Below the pieces are notes generated by a model. It saw only the letters and a program-made list of their open reading frames with translations, searched no databases and was not told the origin of the DNA. Shown in pieces: positions 57,946 through 64,000 of a stretch of DNA of 64,000 bases; the stretch's first letter is position 1, and every line of letters begins with the position of its first letter. The stretch comes from Antedon mediterranea (lineage: Eukaryota > Echinodermata > Crinoidea > Comatulida > Antedonidae), in assembly GCF_964355755.1 (NCBI RefSeq), contig NC_092676.1:17528288-17592287 (forward strand), in the 5' to 3' direction. The translations under genes were made by a program, and so were the position numbers.

Positions 57946-60182
57946 CTTTATTTTAGATTATAAAATTAAATCTATGTACTGCATCTACCTACCTAGTACC
58001 TATCCTCTTTAGCCCATAAGGCTTCAAATGTTTGTCTCCAGGGACGGATTTAGGTAGGGGCTAAACAGACTTTAGCCCCCACTAAAATTTAAAAGCTATA
58101 TCTTTTTTTAATAAAATAATGATAAAATAATTTATTTTCTGCAATCTGACTGATCGTTTTTATCATTTATGAAATATTTAGCCACCCTAATCTATAACGC
58201 TTCTAAGATTCCCATTCCAGTGCCATTCTCTCCATTTTCACTGTCCGCCAACAACATGTTTATTAGGGCATTCCTCCTTCCTTCAGGACACCATGTTAAG
58301 AATGTCATACAGTGGCTGCTATCCTCCATTCTTAACATGTGCTCAATCCATTTCTATCACCTTGTTCTAACGTCTTCACTTATCCTCATATCGGTTATGC
58401 CTAGTACATCAACAATCGATACATTTGGCCATCTAATTTTGAGTACTGTATCCTACTAAAGCTGTGATGTGATTTGCCATACATGGACATGATGATTTTA
58501 TATCACTACCATATTTGGGCAAAACTAGTTTGATTGTATAGACAGAGTTTAAGCCATCTAAATTGAAACTGTTAACATAAATTGTTTAATGAGTCGTTTT
58601 GGTAACGCATTGATTGATTGAACTAATAACTAGTAACTGGAAAATATCACCACCATGTTAATATTAAACAGTATCCCAAAAGCATTAGCAACAAGAGCAA
58701 TCGGAGAGTTGCAACCTTCGCCAAAAGTCAAAAGAGAAAAAGGATTAAGAATCGTAATTGATCTGTTTTTGTGGTCCATAATTGGAATCCATGTCCGGAT
58801 TACCTCCAAAATTGAATGGATTCTTCCGTGACCACATATCTATCTATTTGACCTACCGCCTAAGTAAAAGAATAAAAAAAGTGGTCTAAACATAGAATCA
58901 TAGTACAAAATTTAATGAAGTGGTCCGTCCGTCCACTTATCTAAAGTATCTGTGGTTTAAATTTGGTAAAGATCCGTATTTTAGTTTTGACGTTATCCTG
59001 CTGACAAATAACATACATGCACACAATCTCTGACAAAAATCGCAAACTAAAATGATGTCATATGATGCATGACAAACCCAGTGTTGCCACTATTGTCATG
59101 ATGAACTACATTCTTTTTAGTAAACTGGTAAATTGAACCAAAAAGAGGTAAATGTATAGTTGTCAAACAATTCCCTGCATGATGTGAATTGTTATTTAAA
59201 TCTTAATATCTTCGCATAATAAGAATGTTCTGTAGAATAAATAACTATATCTAAAATATACCTTTGTGTTTTTATTTTGTTTTAGAACTGTAAAAACTAA
59301 AATAACTTAAATATGATGTTTGTTTTAAAGTTACCTTCCACTGACATATTGTCCTTCATCCAACCAACTGTAGGCCTACTCATAATTTGATAACTAGACT
59401 GACATCTAGAGGCGAATCAGAAGGGAAAGGGGACGGCATCATTCGCCAAAAGATTTTAACTCGTTTTATTCTCTTACATTTACAATTACAGTATAACTCC
59501 TATAATTTCTTGTAATCTAGTTCTTTTTTATAGTTATTGAAATTGATTTTCACCTTTTTTTAAAGATGCAAAATAGAGTAATACAGTACCACTCTCTGAC
59601 CATCAGGTCAACAACCCTTGATCACAATTTCTCTACTCCAGCTATTAACATCCCTAGTGGTTTCTTTCTGTCCCTAGTTACTCTTTATTCACTTTCCTAT
59701 AACCCACATCCTTAATCAATTACTGTTTCCTCATCATCAAGGAATGTTCCCTTTTACAAATAGTCCCCTTCCCAGTAGGCCTACATGCATATTAATTAGG
59801 ACCGTTCCTTAAATATGGACGTACTGGTGAAGGAAAGGAGAGAAGAAAACGTTTTAAGAAAAAAAAAGAGATAGGTTGGAACTTTGTAGAATGTGAAAAT
59901 GTAGCTTAGTAATTAATTCTGACTGCTGTAGAAGATGATAGAATCAATACCGGATCTACTGTGACTAAACTTAAAATTAACATAATTAGGGGACAAGAAG
60001 AATTACTAATAAAATGGTACCACATCCTTTTTGATCTTTCTTGGAAGACCAACCTCAGCAATGTGATGTGAGAATAAAGGTCACCTTTGACTCATAGACT
60101 TTGGTCCCATCATTTTACTGTAGGAAGTTGTTTTTACTCGAATGCAAAACTCGCCGCGTATGTGTGTCGTCACTGTAGAGTG
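57946..60182. other. Intergenic between the zinc-finger and methyltransferase genes
   Basis: It contains a short transposon-like piece near 58036-58100 (GGACGGATTTAGG...TTAGCCCCCAC), a MITE at 58455-58550 and otherwise unique AT-rich DNA. No coding exon was recognised. Confidence 0.4.
58455..58550 (-). mobile_element. MITE fragment, CTCTGTCTACAC family
   Basis: The minus strand reads CTTAAACTCTGTCTATACAATC, AAACTAGTTTTGCCCAAATATG and GGTAGTGATAT, then CATCATGTCCATG. This matches the first half of the element at 18135-18280 on the opposite strand. Confidence 0.6.
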
Positions 60183-60190
60183 TATAAAAA
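60183..60190 (+). promoter_or_regulatory. TATA box of the methyltransferase gene
   Basis: TATAAAAA lies about 62 bases before the start codon, and a GC-richer stretch precedes it. A start site near 60213 would leave a 5' UTR of roughly 40 bases. Confidence 0.55.
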
Positions 60191-60251
60191 CCGTTTAAAA
60201 ATAAAACAGACAAAGTTACTGCGATATTGAGTTAAGAGTGTCACATTTAAC

Positions 60252-62393
60252 ATGAACTCAGAAGAAGCTATTCTCTATTCTAAAACTAGAAAGTTACAGC
60301 ACACGTCTTTTGACCTTTATGTACGTCGATATTTGTCGATCAATCCGCAAGATGTAATTCTGGATGTTGGTTGCGGAACCGGCGATATTGCAAATGAGAT
60401 GGCAGTCACTGCCCGTTCTGTAACTGGTGAGTATGACAGCTTAGCACGTGTGACTTACATCTGTATTATTTACACTACAGTTTCTAATGTTTAGTAGAAA
60501 TAAAGTAATTTAGCGTTTATGATGATTAATACGTAGCTATAGTGTGATGTTTATCCACGAATGATAATGATAAATAATAATTGTATTTTATAGAGGAACT
60601 CTTTCTATTTCAAAAATGTAAAATATTGATTCACCAGTCATAGATTTAAATATATTATTTGGTTTTATATAACACCTAAATAAATTTCTGTCATTTGATT
60701 GAACGATTGTGGATCACATGGCGTAGGATTGTTTGATCGTTTGATAATTAACACTAAGGTGTGTTTATAAAATCCATATACATATGAATCAAATGTAGGC
60801 CTTGAGCTAGGGCTACCTTTTTAGGATTCAAATGATAGGAATCTATTTAGATGTTATATAAAACAAATAATGAATGTTTTATATTCGTGTAATGGTACAA
60901 ATAATGGAATTTGGTGAATGATGAAAGGTTATATATTAACTCGGTTTCGCCTCGTTGAAATATAACCTTTCATTATTCCACCACCTCATGTCATTATTTG
61001 TACCATTACACTCATAAACATACATTATTTGTACCATTACACTCATAAACATTCATTATTTGTACCATTGCACTCATAAACATTCATTATTTGTATATTA
61101 ATATATGTTTTAACAATATAAATGTGAATTACCATGTTTTATGGCGACAAATACATTTATCTGAATAAATACAAACAAAACATTTTCATTTGGGTTCGAT
61201 TAAGTTCACTGGTTATAATCTTTGTTTTGAAAATGGGGGGATAAAATTATAAATAATTTGCGAAAATGTTTTATGACGATTTCATGTTGTATATCTTTAG
61301 GCCATGACATATCCAGAGAGATGGTAGATGTTGCAAAACAGAAATACCAACGTTTAAATCTGACCTACGAAATTGCTGATATCGTTGACTGCCTTCAAAC
61401 ATGTCCAAACTGGAAAGGTGCATTCAGCAAGGTTGTTTCTGTACATGTATTGCACTGGGTAAAAGAAAGAAAACAAGCGTTCCAAAATATTTTCGACTGC
61501 CTTAATGAAAATGGAAAATGCTATTTATTATTTTGTGGACCACTTCACCAAATGTTGGGGCTCAGTAAAGAAGATCTTCCATATTACTTGGAGAATCACA
61601 ACAAATGGAAGCAACATCTTAGGGTATGTATAAGCTTAAATCTTGATTTTTGTAAACGGTTGGTTCCCCGGAGGCTTAGTGTGCGCTATTTTTTGAACGT
61701 CGATTTGGCCAAAGTGTGTTTATCTAGGCTATATTTATTAATTATTAAAAATACGGATCCACCCCCCTCTTTACTTGGGCCATATACCTATTTAGGATCC
61801 GCCCTGTAGGCCTAATCTATTCATTTCATCTTATATTTGTATAATAGTAATCGATACCTACCTCCTCCTCAGGGCTATGATCACAAGATGTATAACCAGC
61901 TTACACTAGAGGAAAATATGGAGTTGCTAAAATCGGTTGGTTTTCAAAAGGTTGAAGGAGAATTGCATTCACCTTGTGACGAAATCGACTTCGGCAAGAA
62001 GCAGTTAAGTGGTAAAAGATTATCATTTTCTATTTCTAATACGCTGTACTATATCTCAAATGTTTACGATTAGGCCTAACATTATCTTAAATATTTTAAC
62101 CGCGCTCTGTCTGCTTGATATTGTAAAATGCTGAGCAGCTCAGGGAAGAAATCATTTCATACCATTCAGAGACGAGCGTTTGTGATTTTGAGTTTTATTT
62201 AATTTCAGATTACTTGAGTACACTTGTTGGTCATGTAAATTACGTACCTGAGGAGTATCGATCTGAGATTCTGCAAGATGCTACAGATTGGTGCTACCGA
62301 AATCTGCCGGTCAACAAACGAGGAAACACATACACTAAAATAGACATAATAGTGTTGCGTGCTATGAAGACAGAAAAGAACGTTATTATGTAG
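60252..62393 (+). CDS. Class I SAM-dependent methyltransferase, juvenile hormone acid O-methyltransferase-like
   Basis: Four exons, 60252-60426, 61301-61623, 61873-62011 and 62209-62393, join in frame to 273 residues (822 bases with stop). Motif I, VILDVGCGTGD (residues 35-45), is the SAM-binding loop. GHDISREMVDVAKQKY follows at the acidic motif II position. FSKVVSVHVLHWVKER and GKCYLLFCGP are the following strands, and LLKSVGFQKVEGE is near the C-terminal part. The N-terminal ILYSKTRKLQHTSF helix and LHWV are typical of the JHAMT-like group, common in marine invertebrates that do not make insect juvenile hormone. The substrate is therefore unknown. Exon 3 could end three bases earlier (62008), changing one or two residues. 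It is probably cytosolic. Intron 1 holds a fold-back repeat. Confidence 0.9.
60880..61096. repeat. Hairpin repeat plus 31-bp tandem array in methyltransferase intron 1
   Basis: GTGTAATGGTACAAATAATG (60895 region) and AATGATGAAAGGTTATA are inverted as TATAACCTTTCATTATT and CATTATTTGTACCATTACAC. A 31-bp unit (CATTATTTGTACCATTACAC plus TCATAAACATA/T) then repeats three times at 60992-61084, with a partial fourth. The tandem unit is the terminal arm of the hairpin, so the array grew from one end of the element. Confidence 0.8.
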
Positions 62394-63200
62394 ATACTAT
62401 GGTGTATGCAGGGAGATGTATATTCCTTGCAAATTTGTTTTTCCACATTTATAACTTCATTTAAATCATTTAATTAAAAATTAACTATTTTTTTCCCGAT
62501 ACATTTTTTCTATTGGATCCTCCAAACAAACGTCAACCAGCCAAAGAAAATTTGTATATGGCATGCGACCAACACCATCAAGCAAGTAATCCATTGGTGC
62601 TATGATATAATATTTTTGTTCTATTATCAACATTTCCCCAGTATTGTAGGCGGCAAATTCCGTGATAAAGCATGTTCATTTGTAGAAACACCCACGAATG
62701 CAGCTTGCTGTTACATTACAGAATTTGGTATGGTATCCAATGGGTTCCAAATATTATATACAATGTTATTATAAATCAGTCCTACTGGTTGCTGAAGTTT
62801 TTACTGCGTCTTACTCTTTTCTGATGAACTCTGATTTTTTTTAATGTTATAAAGGCCAAGTATTGTAAATTTAACTGCTCAATATAGACGTTCGAGAATG
62901 GCATTATGTGTGTTTTTAATTATATTAGCTTTATAGCTACATTACATAAATTTTATAATTAAATAAGTAATCGATAAATATTTCAAGGTGTCTGTGTAAT
63001 TATTACCTGTAAATATTACACTTTTTAATCGAAAGAAGTGGACTGATTGTTTTAAGAGTGTTTTGTATATAATATGTTTGTAAATCTTGCATTGATAATA
63101 TAATATTCTGTTTTCTAAAAACGAAATTCTAGTTTTTAATTATATAAAGTGATTTCTTCGTATAAGTATCTTTATAAAGTTTAATACTGGATTTAACTTT
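62394..63200. other. 3' flank of the methyltransferase gene
   Basis: AT-rich sequence that probably contains the 3' UTR. I cannot fix the poly(A) site. No other gene was recognised. Confidence 0.35.
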
Positions 63201-63211
63201 TATATACCTAA

Positions 63212-63300
63212 AGGTGGCGCTGTTTAACAAACAAAAAACAACGTTTGCTACACACAGAGTAGCACACAAGACACGATCGACACGAGCGTGGGCTATTTGT
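63212..63300 (+). promoter_or_regulatory. Possible promoter and non-coding first exon
   Basis: AGGTGGCGCTGTTTAAC stands out in AT-rich DNA. It is followed by CACGATCGACACGAGCGTGG and a consensus donor TTTGTAAGT near 63298. An AGGCCTA-rich patch follows, as downstream of the zinc-finger gene's putative promoter. A gene may continue beyond the right edge. Confidence 0.25.
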
Positions 63301-63324
63301 AAGTAATTTTTAGCCTAGAATTTT

Positions 63325-63625
63325 AATCACTAGGCCTAGCCTAGGCTATATGGTTTTTTGATGGGGTAAACAAAAGTACGTTAAATTTCATCACCAACTA
63401 TGTACGGTGTTGCCTGGAGACAGAAGTAGACTAGCCTAGATAGGTAGCGCCTACTAGGCCCTAGCCTGGGCCTACTAGCTACCCTCTAGCTAGGTCTAAC
63501 GAGTTGGTAGGCTAGCTAAGGTAGGCCCTAGGCCTACTAATAATAGTATTAGGCCCTCTATTCGAGGCCGCCTAGGCTTATACTTAGGCTAGACTCTAGG
63601 CCTAATCTTAATTAAGGCTTCGCTA
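63325..63625. repeat. AGGCCTA/CCTAGG-rich patch
   Basis: Dense CTAGGCCTAG, CCTAGGCT, TAGGCCCTAG and GCCTACTAG words recur in a 300-base patch. The composition resembles 56525-56950. Confidence 0.7.
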
Positions 63626-64000
63626 GGCTAGATATCCTATGCTTACCTTTAGTGATGCTTACTTTTATTGATATTAAAGAGCCAGTGAGTTAAAACTCAT
63701 TTTGGGTTGCCTTGTAGTAGCTTCTCTTTTTAATTTTAGTGTTTGTTAACTTTTATTATATTAGTTATTACAGGCTAAACTAGGGCTAGGCCCTATCCTA
63801 CTGTATGTCTGTCAAATTTGTTTTTGAGATATTTAATATATAAATTTATTATTTTTAGTTAAGATCATCGGACTGCTGACTCTTGTATGTAGATATAGTA
63901 TTAGTAATCATATTTACTAAAAGCAGTCCCTGGCCAATTTATCTCTGCGTAAGTTACATTTTATGGTGGTAAACAAATGAAATAAATGATTAAAAATAGA

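Noticed and set aside
58169-58459. Plus-strand 96-residue frame
   Set aside because: There is no domain, no splice partners and low-complexity hydrophobic content, and it overlaps a MITE edge.

Overview
This window looks like nuclear DNA of a marine invertebrate deuterostome, most likely an echinoderm. It is AT-rich. Its genes have many short exons and GT-AG introns, and it carries several miniature inverted-repeat transposon (MITE) families and decayed LINE 3' ends. It also has local AGGCCTA-rich patches. The class of echinoderm cannot be fixed from sequence alone.

Layout. 1-2346: three fold-back or MITE-like elements. 2347-4132 (minus strand): the first three coding exons of a gene paralogous to the large gene further right. 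5073-6520: two decayed non-LTR retrotransposon 3' ends. 8639-46365 (minus strand): one very large gene. I could chain 68 coding exons by splice site and phase into a single open frame of 8,766 bases, or 2,921 residues, from a signal-peptide ATG to a TGA. 46428-57000: an intergenic stretch full of repeats, including a 2.6 kb element with long terminal inverted repeats, a CCGA/CAGA microsatellite module, a possible SINE, a BPI/LBP-like gene remnant and a LINE 3' end. 57011-57945 (plus strand): a two-coding-exon C2H2 zinc-finger gene with eight fingers. 60252-62393 (plus strand): a four-exon class I SAM-dependent methyltransferase of the juvenile-hormone-acid-methyltransferase-like type, with a TATA box. 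63200-64000: a possible non-coding first exon and an AGGCCTA-rich patch.

The large gene predicts a secreted mosaic protein. In order it has a signal peptide, a Tyr/Trp/Gly-rich segment, LRRNT, about 37 leucine-rich repeats, LRRCT, an FN3-like domain, a fibro-slime domain, two divergent cadherin repeats, an F5/8C (discoidin) domain, a cysteine-rich block, EGF-like modules, thrombospondin type-3 repeats, a thrombospondin C-terminal domain, a LamG-like jelly roll and an Arg-rich tail. I see no transmembrane segment. I do not know a described protein with this order. Every LRR exon is phase 2 on both sides, so any of them could be skipped without shifting the frame.

The gene also holds a gap-free, apparently perfect 848-bp inverted duplication that carries two LRR exons, an 18-bp minisatellite of roughly 47 or more units in the intron after LRRCT, and a MITE fragment running into a splice donor. 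The tandem paralog head at the left suggests a small cluster of such genes. Function in adhesion, matrix or recognition is inference from the domains.
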